Shown here piece by piece: positions 42,913 to 51,672 of a stretch of DNA of 64,000 bases; position 1 is the stretch's first letter, and each line of letters begins with the position of its first letter. The position numbers and the translations under genes are program-made. The notes below the pieces were generated by a model. The model was not told where the DNA came from. It was given only the letters and a program-made list of their open reading frames with translations, and searched no databases. The DNA is from Lacisediminihabitans sp040549525 (lineage in GTDB: Bacteria > Actinomycetota > Actinomycetes > Actinomycetales > Microbacteriaceae). Where the stretch lies: positions 1-64,000 of the forward strand of contig NZ_JBEPTM010000002.1 of the NCBI RefSeq assembly GCF_040549525.1, in the 5' to 3' direction.

Positions 42913-44423
42913 TCGTCCTCGGTGTCGGAAGTCGAAACGAAGGGGTCGGCAATGCCGACGTAGCGGGTCTCAAGGTACTCGTCGATGCCCTCGAAGCCAC
43001 CCTCGCGGCCGAGCCCGGACTGCTTGACGCCGCCGAACGGCGCGGCCGGGTTGGAGACGACGCCGGCGTTGATGCCGAGCATTCCCGTGTCGAGTTCCTC
43101 GGCCAGACGCAGCGCACGGTTGAGGTCGGCGGTGAAGGCGAAGCAGACGAGCCCGAAGGGGGTGTCGTTCGCGAGCGTGATCGCTTCTGCTTCGGTGCGG
43201 AAAGTGGTGATGGGCGCGACAGGTCCGAAGATCTCCTCGTCGAGGATGCGCGCGCCCGCGGGCACCCCCGTCAGGACTGTCGGCTGGTAGAAGTATCCGG
43301 GGCCGGGGATGCTCGACCCTCCGAGCGCGACGTGGGCACCGTCTTCGATTGCGCCGGCGACGAGCGACGACACCTTCTCTCGGGTCGCCTCGTCGACGAG
43401 CGGCCCAACCGTCGACTGCGGTTCGGTGCCGCGGGCGGCCGAGAATCCGGCCATCCGCTCGACGAAAGCGGTGGTGAACTCTTCGGCAACCGACTCGTGG
43501 ACGAGGAACCGGTTGGCGGCGACGCACGCCTCTCCCCCGTTGCGCATCTTGGCGAGGATGCCGCCGGCGACGGCGGCCGGGATGTCCGCATCCTCGAACA
43601 CGATGAACGGCGCGTTCCCACCGAGCTCCATCGAGACGCGCAGCACCTGCTCGGCCGAGTCGGCGATCAGTCGTCGACCCACCTCGGTCGAACCGGTGAA
43701 CGACAGCTTGCGCAGCCGCGGGTCTTTGATCAGCGGGGCGGTGACTTTGCCTGCGCTGGTGGTCGGAATCAGGTTGAGCACCCCCGGCGGAAGGCCGGCC
43801 TCCTCGAACACCTGCGTCAGCAGCAGTGCGGTGAGCGGTGTGAGTGCGGCAGGCTTCAGTACCATCGTGCACCCGGCCGCGATGGCCGGAGCGATCTTGC
43901 GCGTGGCCATCGCGAGCGGGAAGTTCCACGGCGTGATGAAGAGGCACGGCCCGACCGGTCGCTTCACGACGAGGAGGCGGTTGGCGCCGTCCGGGGCAGT
44001 CGAATAGCGGCCGGAGATGCGGGGCGCTTCCTCAGAGAACCACCGCAGGAACTCCGCGCCGTAGGCGACCTCGCCTCGCGACTCGGCGAGCGGCTTACCC
44101 ATCTCGAGCGTCATCGTCAACGCAAACTCGTCGGCGCGGGCGGTGACCAGGTCGAAGGCGCGCCGAAGGATCTCCGCACGAACGCGGGGCGGGGTCTTCG
44201 CCCATCCGCGCTGAGCCCGGTGCGCGGCATCCAGCGCTGCTTGCCCGTCCTCCGGGCTGGCGTCGGCCACCTCGGCCAGCGTCTCACCTGTCGATGGATC
44301 GGTGACCGTGAAGGTGCGGCCGGATGAGGCAGCTCGCCACTGGCCGTCGATGTAGAGGTCGGTTCGGATTCGGCCAAGCAGCTGCTGCTCGTCGGCCGCG
44401 GTAACGGTGATCGCGGTCGTCAT
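42909..44423 (-). CDS. NAD(P)+ aldehyde dehydrogenase (succinate-semialdehyde type)
   Basis: 504 residues from the ATG at 44423; a longer open frame upstream lies inside the next gene and is not used. Motifs: FITPWNFPLAMATRKIAPAI, FTGSTEVGR, catalytic Glu in MELGGNAPFIVFED and catalytic Cys in NGGEACVAANRF. The closest well-known group is succinate-semialdehyde / glutarate-semialdehyde dehydrogenase, but sub-specificity cannot be read. Its ATG overlaps the stop of the beta-hydroxyacid dehydrogenase gene by one base (TGATG), so translation is coupled. It would oxidise the aldehyde made by the pathway. Confidence 0.93.
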   Translation of the reverse strand: MTTAITVTAADEQQLLGRIRTDLYIDGQWRAASSGRTFTVTDPSTGETLAEVADASPEDGQAALDAAHRAQRGWAKTPPRVRAEILRRAFDLVTARADEFALTMTLEMGKPLAESRGEVAYGAEFLRWFSEEAPRISGRYSTAPDGANRLLVVKRPVGPCLFITPWNFPLAMATRKIAPAIAAGCTMVLKPAALTPLTALLLTQVFEEAGLPPGVLNLIPTTSAGKVTAPLIKDPRLRKLSFTGSTEVGRRLIADSAEQVLRVSMELGGNAPFIVFEDADIPAAVAGGILAKMRNGGEACVAANRFLVHESVAEEFTTAFVERMAGFSAARGTEPQSTVGPLVDEATREKVSSLVAGAIEDGAHVALGGSSIPGPGYFYQPTVLTGVPAGARILDEEIFGPVAPITTFRTEAEAITLANDTPFGLVCFAFTADLNRALRLAEELDTGMLGINAGVVSNPAAPFGGVKQSGLGREGGFEGIDEYLETRYVGIADPFVSTSDTEDD

Positions 44424-45361
44424 CAGGCCACCGCCTCTTCGTCGACCGGCGCCAAACGCAGCGGCGAGCCGACCATGTCTTCGTACAGCCGGAACGGCGT
44501 CATCTCGCCGGCCCGGTCGCCGTGGATGTTCCGTGCCCGGCGGAATACCTGCTCGACCATCGCCGACAGCTCGACCGAGACGCCGACCGAGCGCGCCAGA
44601 TCTACCGACAGCCCGAGATCCTTGCAAGCGAGGGCAAGCGCGAACCCTTCGTCGTAGTCTCCGTTCTCGAGGATGGAGAGCACGTCGTGCTCCACGAAGT
44701 TGCTGTTCGCGGGGCTGGCGACCAGTGCGTTCCTCAGCACAGCCAGGTCGACTCCCGCCGATACCCCAACCGCCATCACTTCGGCCGTAGCAACGAGGTG
44801 CGAGAACCAGAGCTGGTTGATCATGAGCTTCACCGCGTAGCCTGCGCCGTGCGAGCCGACGTGCAGGATGCGCTCGGGGTCACCCATCGCTTCGAACACC
44901 GGGCGCAGCCGCTCGACATCGTCAGCGTCACCCCCGATGAAGATCTGCAGCCTCCCGCTCGCCGCCCCGACCGACATTCCGCTCACCGGCGCGTCGAGGA
45001 TGTGCAGCCCACGCGAGGAGGCGGAGGCGCGAACCGTGTTCGCTACCTCGGGCACCGAGGTCGACATATCGATCCATGTCCCACCGTCGGCAATCCCCTC
45101 GAGCACGCCACCCTGGCCCGACACCGCATCGGCCACATGTCGCGGCGTGGGCAGCATCGTGATCACCAGATCGCTCTTCGTCGCAACCTCGGCGGCCGTG
45201 TCGGCCCACGTCGCTCCCCCGGCGATCAGGTGCTCCGCAGATTCGGGCCGTAGATCGTTGACCACCAGCGGGTAGCCCGCCTGCTGAAGGTTGCGGGTCA
45301 TCCCGGCACCCATGCTGCCGAGTCCGATGAATCCCACCGTCGGCAATCCTTGTGTTGTCAT
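44423..45361 (-). CDS. beta-hydroxyacid dehydrogenase (3-hydroxyisobutyrate type)
   Basis: 312 residues from the ATG at 45361, which has GAAAGA six bases upstream; ATGs at 45367 and 45382 are alternatives. N-terminal Rossmann motif VGFIGLGSMGAGMTRNLQQ, substrate-binding DAPVSGMSVGAASG and catalytic lysine in GYAVKLMINQLWFSH. Family enzymes interconvert a hydroxyacid and a semialdehyde, such as 3-hydroxyisobutyrate or tartronate semialdehyde. Followed by the aldehyde dehydrogenase with stop/start overlap, so the pair probably processes one compound. Confidence 0.9.
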   Translation of the reverse strand: MTTQGLPTVGFIGLGSMGAGMTRNLQQAGYPLVVNDLRPESAEHLIAGGATWADTAAEVATKSDLVITMLPTPRHVADAVSGQGGVLEGIADGGTWIDMSTSVPEVANTVRASASSRGLHILDAPVSGMSVGAASGRLQIFIGGDADDVERLRPVFEAMGDPERILHVGSHGAGYAVKLMINQLWFSHLVATAEVMAVGVSAGVDLAVLRNALVASPANSNFVEHDVLSILENGDYDEGFALALACKDLGLSVDLARSVGVSVELSAMVEQVFRRARNIHGDRAGEMTPFRLYEDMVGSPLRLAPVDEEAVA

Positions 45362-45400
45362 GTTCATTCTTTCGTGAGGCATTCGGTCGAGTTGTCGGCC

Positions 45401-45916
45401 CTATTCCGGGGCTGTGTAGAAAGGGTTGGCTGGCCGGTGACGCGCCTCGAGGATGCGGTCCAGCGTCGGCTCGCCCGTAGCCCCGTTCCGCAGCGCGGTG
45501 GCGGTCGCCAACCGGTTGTTGCGGTACACCGCGTCGGCGTCGTCAGCGCCGGGGTTCACCCAGACGGCCGCGATGAGCGCGGCCGTCTCGGTGAAGGACT
45601 CGGGAATGACCCCGTCGGCCACCGCATCCGCAACCCCGGCCGCCACTCCGGCCTGCGCCGGGCCCCAGATCATATTCCCGTGCACGTCGCCGACGGGCGC
45701 CGACTTGGTCACGAACAGAGTCATGGGTTTGACGGGCAGGGATGGCTGAAGGATCGCGACGAACGGCACGTGTCCGGCACTCGGGGAGGCAAGAGCTGTA
45801 GCCCAAGCGACGCCGGTCGGACCGCCACGGTCACCGAGCACGGTGTTGATGTGCGCGGCATTCACACCCTCTCCCACGAAGCTCTCGCCAATCTGCGGTG
45901 CGGTGGCCTCCGACAT
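45401..45916 (-). CDS. formaldehyde-activating enzyme (Fae) homologue
   Basis: 171 residues. The whole length resembles Fae: GESFVGEGVNAAHINTVLGD at the start with the conserved histidine H22 (Asp of the usual AHID replaced by Asn), KPMTLFVTKSA, WGPAQAGVAAGVADAVADG and a C-terminus ending ANPFYTAPE. Fae condenses formaldehyde with tetrahydromethanopterin in methylotrophs, a cofactor actinobacteria are not known to make. Its start overlaps the substrate-binding protein stop by one base (TGATG), tying it to the importer. It may bind formaldehyde or a related aldehyde with another partner; that is inference. Confidence 0.88.
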   Translation of the reverse strand: MSEATAPQIGESFVGEGVNAAHINTVLGDRGGPTGVAWATALASPSAGHVPFVAILQPSLPVKPMTLFVTKSAPVGDVHGNMIWGPAQAGVAAGVADAVADGVIPESFTETAALIAAVWVNPGADDADAVYRNNRLATATALRNGATGEPTLDRILEARHRPANPFYTAPE

Positions 45917-46854
45917 CAGATGAGGCCCTTGCTCTTCAGGAACTCCTCCGCGACCTTCGCCGGATCACGGCCGTCGACATCGACCTGCGAATTCAGCTTC
46001 TGCATCTCCTCAGTGGTGAGCAATGGCGAAAGCTTCGCCATGATGCTCGAGATCGCAGGGTACTTCTTGAGGAGAGAATCCTGCATCGAGAATGCACCCT
46101 GATAGACCGGGAAGAACTTCTTGTCGTCCTTCATCACGGTCAGCTTGAGTGCCTGGATGCGACCATCGGTCTGGAAGACTTCGCCGAAGTTGCAGTCCTG
46201 GCCCTTCTGCGTCGCGGTGTAGATCAGGCCGGTGTCGAGAAGTTTGACGTTCGAGTCGGGAACGGTTATGCCATAGGCCTTCTTGAGGCCGGGCCAACCG
46301 TCGTCACGGGTGGAGAACTCGCTTTCGATGCAGAACGTCTGGTCCGCCTGCGGGAGCTTCGCGACATCGCTCAAGCTCTTCACACCCAACTTCGCTGCCT
46401 TCGACGACAGAACGGCGAATGCATAGGTGTTGTTCAGCGGTGCCGGGTCCAGCCAGGCGATGCCTTTGGCTGCGTCTGCCTTTTTCACCGCGTCGAACTG
46501 GGCCTGAGGGTCGGTGATCGGCTTGGTGTTGCCCTGATAGGTGATCCAGGCCGTTCCGGTGTACTCCCAATAGCCCACGAATTGGTTGTTCACGAGCGCC
46601 TGTCGCACATTCGATGATCCGACCAGCTTCGTGTTCGCCTTCACGTTCGCACCGTGCGCGTTGAGCAGGTCGGTGGTGAGATGAGAAAGGATGTACTGCT
46701 CCGAGAAGTCCTTCGAGCCGATATCGCCGGTCAGGCCCTTCAGCTCCGTGCCCTTGCCGCCTGATGCGGCGCCGCCGGAGCCGGCGCATCCGCTGAACAG
46801 CAAGACGGCCGCCGCAGCGATCGCCACCACCGAGAGATGTTTCTTCGTGATCAT
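45916..46854 (-). CDS. OpuC-type ABC substrate-binding lipoprotein
   Basis: 312 residues from the ATG at 46854, preceded by GAAGGAAAT. A lipoprotein signal with lipobox LLFSGC puts the mature N-terminus at Cys. The type II binding fold has GDIGSKDFSEQYILSHLTTD, VGSSNVRQALVNNQFVGYW and EFSTRDDGWPGL, as in glycine betaine/choline/carnitine-type binding proteins (OpuAC/ProX/OsmF). A quaternary amine or similar is thus the expected ligand, though the catabolic context could mean a different compound. Followed by fae through a one-base overlap. Confidence 0.92.
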   Translation of the reverse strand: MITKKHLSVVAIAAAAVLLFSGCAGSGGAASGGKGTELKGLTGDIGSKDFSEQYILSHLTTDLLNAHGANVKANTKLVGSSNVRQALVNNQFVGYWEYTGTAWITYQGNTKPITDPQAQFDAVKKADAAKGIAWLDPAPLNNTYAFAVLSSKAAKLGVKSLSDVAKLPQADQTFCIESEFSTRDDGWPGLKKAYGITVPDSNVKLLDTGLIYTATQKGQDCNFGEVFQTDGRIQALKLTVMKDDKKFFPVYQGAFSMQDSLLKKYPAISSIMAKLSPLLTTEEMQKLNSQVDVDGRDPAKVAEEFLKSKGLI

Positions 46855-46954
46855 GGATTTCCTTCTTTCGTGATGTTCGCGGGGCACGACAACGGACCGC
46901 CGCGAGACGGGTGATGCAGAGGTGTGATTGTGGTGCGGTTGTGCTGTTCGGTTT

Positions 46955-47737
46955 TCAGAGCCCGCGGGGGCGGGCAATGTCTTCGACGATCCCGGCTAGC
47001 CAGTCGATGAGGATGGCGATGGCCGCCACCAGCACTGATCCGACGAGCAGCACGGGAAAGCGCTGAAGCTTGAGGCCGTTGACGATCATGTCGCCGAGGC
47101 CGCCCGCGTTGATGAAGGTCGCCACCGTCGCGACGCCCACAGCGAAGACCAGCGAAGTGCGCAGGCCAGCGAAGATGGTGGGTGTCGCGAGCGGGAGTTC
47201 GATCTGCCGCAACACCTGGCCGGGCGTCATGCCCATCCCCCGCGCTGCTTCTCTCGCATCAGGGCTCACCTGCGCGAGGCCGATCATCGTGTTTCGAAGC
47301 GTCGGGAGAAACGAGTAGGCCACGAGAGCGACGAGCGCCGTCGCGAATCCGGTCTGCCAGACGATCGCGAGGAGGATCACCACACCGACGGCGGGTGTCG
47401 CCTGCCCGATGTTGCCGACGACGAGCACGATGCTCCGGAACACTTTCGAACGCACGCGGTGAACGAGGATGCCCGCCGGGATCGCAAGCACGGCGACGAG
47501 CGCAGAAGCCACGATAGTCAAGACAAGGTGCTCACGAATGCGCGCAGCGATGTAGACGGGGTTCAGCGTGCGCTGTTCGATCGAGTCGAGCTGCAGGCTC
47601 GACACCCACAAGAATGTCGAAAGCAGTAAGAGTGCGACGAGTACCGGCGCCGCAGAGCGCCGGACGATCACCGATCTTCGGTCCTTGGCGCGAGAGTCCA
47701 GTGCGGCGTTCACCTCCACCGGCATCGTTGTTGTCAT
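46955..47737 (-). CDS. ABC transporter permease (OpuCB/OpuBB type)
   Basis: 260 residues. An N-terminal transmembrane segment (SAAPVLVALLLLSTFLWVSS) and the BPD_transp_1 core follow, with the EAA coupling helix ARDAREAAR-like region (SPDAREAARGMGMTPGQVLR). It forms the membrane channel with the second permease and overlaps the ATPase gene by four bases. The gap to the binding-protein gene is 100 bp. Confidence 0.9.
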   Translation of the reverse strand: MTTTMPVEVNAALDSRAKDRRSVIVRRSAAPVLVALLLLSTFLWVSSLQLDSIEQRTLNPVYIAARIREHLVLTIVASALVAVLAIPAGILVHRVRSKVFRSIVLVVGNIGQATPAVGVVILLAIVWQTGFATALVALVAYSFLPTLRNTMIGLAQVSPDAREAARGMGMTPGQVLRQIELPLATPTIFAGLRTSLVFAVGVATVATFINAGGLGDMIVNGLKLQRFPVLLVGSVLVAAIAILIDWLAGIVEDIARPRGL

Positions 47738-48759
47738 TCTCGGGCCCCGAGTTTCGACGGTCCCCCGAGGAGATTCGAGATGGAGGCATGGTCGAGGGAC
47801 CCCATCGGCACTCCCGCCCGATCGACGACGTTGATCGCCTCGCTACCGGTCAGCACCAAGAGGTCGAGCGCATCCCGCATCGACAGATCCGAAGGGATGG
47901 AGGGGAGACCATCAACAGCAGGTTTGAGTCTCGCATCCGTCACGGGGATGAGCGTGAGCCGCTTTATCGCCGCGCCCTGCCCGATGAAGGACGCGACGTA
48001 CTCATTGGCCGGTGCCGCAAGAATCCGGGCGGGCGTGTCGAATTGTTCTATCTTGCTGCGCTCACTCATCACCGCGATGCGATCGCCGAGTCGAATGGCC
48101 TCTTCGAAGTCGTGGGTGACGAAGATGATCGTCTTGCCGAGCTCGGCCTGCAGCCGCAGGAACTCCGCTTGCAGCTTCTCGCGCGTGATCGGATCAGTGG
48201 CGCCGAAGGGCTCATCCATCAGCATCACGGGCGGGTTCGCAGCGAGCGCCCGAGCGACACCGGCCCGCTGCTGCTGGCCACCAGAGAGTTGCTTGGGATA
48301 CCGCTTGGCAAACAAGTCGGGGTCCAACTGCACGGTGCGAAGCAGCTCGTCGACGCGTTCGGCCACCTTGTCCTTCGACCAACCCAGCATCTTCGGCACG
48401 GTACCGACGTTCTCCGCGATAGTCCGGTGCGGAAAAAGCCCGATCTGCTGGATCACGTAGCCGATGTGACGTCTCAACGCGTTCGGGTCGAGCGACAGCA
48501 CGTCCTTTCCGTCGATCCGGATGCTGCCGGACGAGGGTTCGATGATCCGATTGATCATCTTCATCGTCGTCGTCTTCCCGCAGCCACTCGGCCCGACGAA
48601 CACGACGAGTTCGCCCGGTTCGATTCTCATCGAGAAGTTCTCGACGGCCGCACCAGATTGCCCTGGGTAGACCTTGGTGACGGCATCGAGCTCGATGCTC
48701 ACACCGCCCGACTGCTGCGAGATCGCGGTGAGAAATCCGGTATTTGTGATGTCAGACAC
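47734..48759 (-). CDS. ABC transporter ATPase with CBS domain (OpuCA type)
   Basis: 341 residues. Walker A GPSGCGKTTTMKMIN, signature LSGGQQQRAGVARA, Walker B VMLMDEPFGATD and switch histidine in IIFVTHDFEEA. The C-terminal portion carries a CBS motif (LSMRDALDLLVLTGSEAINVV), which in osmolyte importers senses ionic strength or nucleotides. It overlaps both permease genes (four and eight bases), so the importer is one operon. Confidence 0.93.
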   Translation of the reverse strand: MSDITNTGFLTAISQQSGGVSIELDAVTKVYPGQSGAAVENFSMRIEPGELVVFVGPSGCGKTTTMKMINRIIEPSSGSIRIDGKDVLSLDPNALRRHIGYVIQQIGLFPHRTIAENVGTVPKMLGWSKDKVAERVDELLRTVQLDPDLFAKRYPKQLSGGQQQRAGVARALAANPPVMLMDEPFGATDPITREKLQAEFLRLQAELGKTIIFVTHDFEEAIRLGDRIAVMSERSKIEQFDTPARILAAPANEYVASFIGQGAAIKRLTLIPVTDARLKPAVDGLPSIPSDLSMRDALDLLVLTGSEAINVVDRAGVPMGSLDHASISNLLGGPSKLGARE

Positions 48760-49420
48760 GTAGACCCCTCGAGGTTGTATAGCGGGTGATGAGGATGAAC
48801 GCGCCGTCGACGACGAGCGCGAGGATGATGATCAGGACCGTTCCGGTCAGCGCGTAGTTGATCGCGTTGCGAGACCCGACCGAAGACAGCCCCGTGAAGA
48901 TGTATTGCCCGAGACCGGGCCCCGCCACATAGGCGGCAATTGCGGCAATTCCGATGGTGAGCTGCGCCGCCACCCGCACGCCCGTGATGATGACCGGCCA
49001 CGCGATGGGCAGTTGCGTCGTGAGCATCACCTTCGTGCGGCTCATACCCATCCCGCGAGCGGACTCGAGCACGTCTGCCGGCACTTCGCGCAGCCCGACG
49101 ACGGTGTTCCGGATGATCGGAAGCAGCGAGTAGAAGACGAGTGCGACGATCGTCGGTCCCCAGCCCAAACCGAGCAGGGGCGACAGGAGCGCAAGGAGCG
49201 CAAGTGACGGGATGGTGATTGCGATACCCGCCGCCGCGAGTGCCGTGGCTCGCGGTATGGGCTTATTCCACACCACGACGCCGATAGCCACGCCGACGAT
49301 CAACGCGATCATCAGCGAGAGCGCGACGACCGAGATGTGCTGAACAGTGAGATCGAATATCTCGCTCCACCGGTCGTTGAGAAACAGCGCGAGATTATCG
49401 AAGCTGAAGCCAGTGTCCAT
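48752..49420 (-). CDS. ABC transporter permease (second, OpuCD type)
   Basis: 222 residues from the ATG at 49420 (MDTGFSFDNLALFLNDRWSE). Six hydrophobic segments with the EAA helix VLESARGMGMSRTKVML. The longer open frame extends to 49516 but its upstream part overlaps the divergent promoter. It opens the ten-gene operon that ends at 39152. About 85 bp separate it from the IclR gene on the other strand. Confidence 0.9.
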   Translation of the reverse strand: MDTGFSFDNLALFLNDRWSEIFDLTVQHISVVALSLMIALIVGVAIGVVVWNKPIPRATALAAAGIAITIPSLALLALLSPLLGLGWGPTIVALVFYSLLPIIRNTVVGLREVPADVLESARGMGMSRTKVMLTTQLPIAWPVIITGVRVAAQLTIGIAAIAAYVAGPGLGQYIFTGLSSVGSRNAINYALTGTVLIIILALVVDGAFILITRYTTSRGLRV

Positions 49421-49484
49421 GAACCATCCCCTCTCTTCGTTGAGTGGGCTCAATGGACTAACCATAAAGCTAGGCGATGACACT

Positions 49485-49512
49485 TTGCCAAGAGGTGTTG
49501 TTGATATGGCAA
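49485..49512. promoter_or_regulatory. possible IclR operator
   Basis: TTGCCA at 49485-49490 and TGGCAA at 49507-49512 are an inverted repeat spaced 16 bp in the divergent promoter region of the IclR gene and the importer operon. Its position fits a shared operator. It overlaps the IclR start at 49506, which leaves that start uncertain. Confidence 0.35.
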
Positions 49513-50399
49513 CCACCGGTTACTGTATGCAAATGGCTAAGGCAGTGGAACCGAGGCGGAACACGTCGGGGTTGACCAGGGATGTCGAGATCCTCGAGCT
49601 GTTGGGTGGGGCGGAAGCGGCACAGAATCACGGTCTCGGAGTCGTTCGGGTGTCGCAACTCACCGGGCGGGACAAGGCCGCCGTATCGCGATCGCTGGCG
49701 ACGTTGGCGGATGCTGGGCTGCTCGATCGGGACGAGACCACACTGACGTATCGGCTTGGCTCGCGGTTGTATGCGCTCGCGGCTCGAACCACGGAGAGTC
49801 GCCTCGCGTCTCAGGCGCGTTCGCACTTGCGGCAGGTCGCGCTCTCAACCCGCGAAACGACCCACCTCTGTGTGCTGCGCGGCGGAAACGTGCTGACGAT
49901 TCTGAGCGAGCTCAGTCCCCATGAGTTCCGCACGACGGGATGGGAGGGCGTGACGACCGCGGCCTGGCGGACGCCCTCCGGGCGCGTGCTGCTGAGCGAC
50001 TGGGACCGCATTTCCCTCGCCCGCTGGTACGACGAGCATGGGCGCGACCTGCCCATCGTCGGGCCCACTGACCCCGTCATGGCCGGAGCCGGCTTCTCGG
50101 TGTTGCCTGTTCCTCCAGAAGACAAGGCAATCGTGAACGATTTCGAGAGCCTGTGTGAGGAGCTGTCCCGGATTCGTTCGCGAGGATTCGCGACCTTGGA
50201 TGAGGAGCTGGAATTGGGAGTCGTCGGTGCGTCGGCCCCGGTGCGGGACCTCAATGGGCGGATTGTCGCGGCGATCAATGTGAGCGCACCAAAGGGGCGG
50301 ATCGGTGAACGCCTGGAAAACCTCGGGCACTATGTGGCCGCCGCCGCGGAGGACCTGTCCCGCAAGCTCGGCGCCACAACGCACAGTGCCGAATTGTGA
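49506..50399 (+). CDS. IclR-family transcriptional regulator
   Basis: 297 residues if the ATG at 49506 is used, with AAGAGG about ten bases upstream; in-frame ATGs at 49527 and 49533 are alternatives. The N-terminal winged helix reads DVEILELLGGAEAAQNHGLG then VSQLTGRDKAAVSRSLATLA. The C-terminal effector domain (QVALSTRETTHLCVLRGGNV, GRIVAAINVSAPKG) resembles IclR sensor domains. It is divergent from the importer operon and upstream of the zinc dehydrogenase gene, and so probably controls both in response to a pathway metabolite. Confidence 0.92.
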   Translation: MATTGYCMQMAKAVEPRRNTSGLTRDVEILELLGGAEAAQNHGLGVVRVSQLTGRDKAAVSRSLATLADAGLLDRDETTLTYRLGSRLYALAARTTESRLASQARSHLRQVALSTRETTHLCVLRGGNVLTILSELSPHEFRTTGWEGVTTAAWRTPSGRVLLSDWDRISLARWYDEHGRDLPIVGPTDPVMAGAGFSVLPVPPEDKAIVNDFESLCEELSRIRSRGFATLDEELELGVVGASAPVRDLNGRIVAAINVSAPKGRIGERLENLGHYVAAAAEDLSRKLGATTHSAEL

Positions 50400-50455
50400 C
50401 GAGAGCCCTCGGTGATTCACCCGCCGAGAAACGCGGCATGAGAGTGCGAGAAACG

Positions 50456-51511
50456 ATGAGAGCGATCCGCATCCACGGCGCCGAGGATGTGCGGCTCGAG
50501 ACGGTCGATCGCCCGTGCGCGACCCCAGGCTCGGTCCTCATCCGGAACGCCTTCGCCGGTATCTGCGGGACGGACCTTCACCTGTTCTTCGCGCCAGAGT
50601 CGTTCGGCAGCGATTTCCATCAGCCGGCTCCGCTCACCGGCGCGACCTGGCCGCAGATCCTCGGCCATGAGTTCTCCGGCACCGTCGCCGAGGTCGGGGC
50701 CGGCGTGAGATCCGTCGCTGTCGGCGACAACGTCGCCGTCTTCCCGTACAACTGGTGTGGAAAGTGCCAGCCCTGCCTGGCGGGACAGACCACGGGTTGC
50801 GAGTTGATGGCGTTCGAGGGTATCCAAGGCCGCTCTGGTGGAATGGCGGAGTTCTCCTCCGTGGCTGCCGAGCAGTGCTTCGTACTGCCTCGCTCGGTCG
50901 ACCTCACCCTCGGAGCACTCGTCGAGCCGATGGCTGTCGCGTGGCACAGCGTCGCGGTCGCGCAACTCGAATCCTCCGAGTGTGTTCTCGTTGTTGGCGG
51001 TGGCCCCATCGGTCTCGGCGCCTGTTACGCGGCCCGCGCCCGCGGCATCGAGATGGTCATCTTCTCCGAGCCGAGTAGATCTCGCCGCGAACTTCTGCAC
51101 ACACTCGGCGTCGCTCACGTCATAGACCCGACCTCCGAGGACCTGCCCGAGCGCGTTCGATCCCTCACTCGCGGACGCGGCGTCGATGCCGTCATCGACG
51201 CGGCCGGTTCGACGGCCGCCTTCCCTGACGCCATGCGCTGCCTCGCCGTCAACGGCCGAATGGTAGTCGTGGCCGTCTACGAGAAGCCCTATCAGCTCAC
51301 GCGCAACCAGCTCTCAGCTGGTCGCACGATCCGAAACTCCGAGGTCTACTCCCCTGACGACTATCGCGATGTCATCGAAGCGATGTCTGACGGCCTCTAC
51401 GACTCCGCGATGTCGTGGATCGACATCGTCGAACTCGAGCACGTCGAGGAGGCCATTCGCGAGCTCGGCGCCGGGCGCGGAATGAAGACGCTGGTCCGCA
51501 GCTCGCGTTAG
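50456..51511 (+). CDS. zinc-dependent alcohol/polyol dehydrogenase
   Basis: 351 residues from the ATG at 50456 (MRAIRIHGAEDVRLETVDRP); ATG at 50438 and GTG at 50396 are alternatives. Catalytic zinc ligands in ICGTDLH and GHEFSG, the four-cysteine structural zinc site in CGKCQPCLAGQTTGC, and the NAD-binding VLVVGGGPIGLGACYAAR. The pattern fits butanediol/sorbitol-type dehydrogenases. It lies just after the IclR gene, on the same strand and opposite to the main operon, and likely performs one oxidation of the same pathway. It ends 12 bp before the second island. Confidence 0.9.
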   Translation: MRAIRIHGAEDVRLETVDRPCATPGSVLIRNAFAGICGTDLHLFFAPESFGSDFHQPAPLTGATWPQILGHEFSGTVAEVGAGVRSVAVGDNVAVFPYNWCGKCQPCLAGQTTGCELMAFEGIQGRSGGMAEFSSVAAEQCFVLPRSVDLTLGALVEPMAVAWHSVAVAQLESSECVLVVGGGPIGLGACYAARARGIEMVIFSEPSRSRRELLHTLGVAHVIDPTSEDLPERVRSLTRGRGVDAVIDAAGSTAAFPDAMRCLAVNGRMVVVAVYEKPYQLTRNQLSAGRTIRNSEVYSPDDYRDVIEAMSDGLYDSAMSWIDIVELEHVEEAIRELGAGRGMKTLVRSSR

Positions 51512-51522
51512 TCGCACGTCTA

Positions 51523-51546
51523 AGGTGCCCCTGGAGGGACTCGAAC
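51523..51546 (-). repeat. distal attachment site, tRNA-Arg 3' fragment
   Basis: Twenty-four bases identical to the 3' end of the tRNA-Arg gene at 58442-58465, in the same orientation. Identity stops within the T arm; the sequence after it is unrelated to a tRNA, so this is only a remnant and no functional gene. Confidence 0.9.
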
Positions 51547-51652
51547 TCTAATTCCGCCCTAGATATGGTCGCGATTTCGGGCAAAACCCCCGGGATTTCG
51601 GTGATTTTGGATTACCACGGCACTACAGGTTGTGGTCCAATTTTCGTCAAGT

Positions 51653-51671
51653 GTGGGCAAAATGTGGGCAA
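51653..51671 (+). repeat. GTGGGCAAA doublet near island end
   Basis: GTGGGCAAAATGTGGGCAA differs by one base from the doublet at 8910-8928 beside the first island's integrase. Nearby are two GATTTCGG copies (51573-51580 and 51594-51601). Together they could be recombinase arm sites left by a lost integrase module. Confidence 0.5.
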
Positions 51672-51672
51672 G

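Noticed and set aside
42909..44627. 572-codon version of the aldehyde dehydrogenase
   Set aside because: The extra residues lie inside the hydroxyacid dehydrogenase gene in another frame and are not protein-like; the ATG at 44423 fits the family.
51547..51672. remnant of an integrase gene at the left end of the second island
   Set aside because: No frame encodes recognisable integrase residues; only short DNA motifs resemble the other island.
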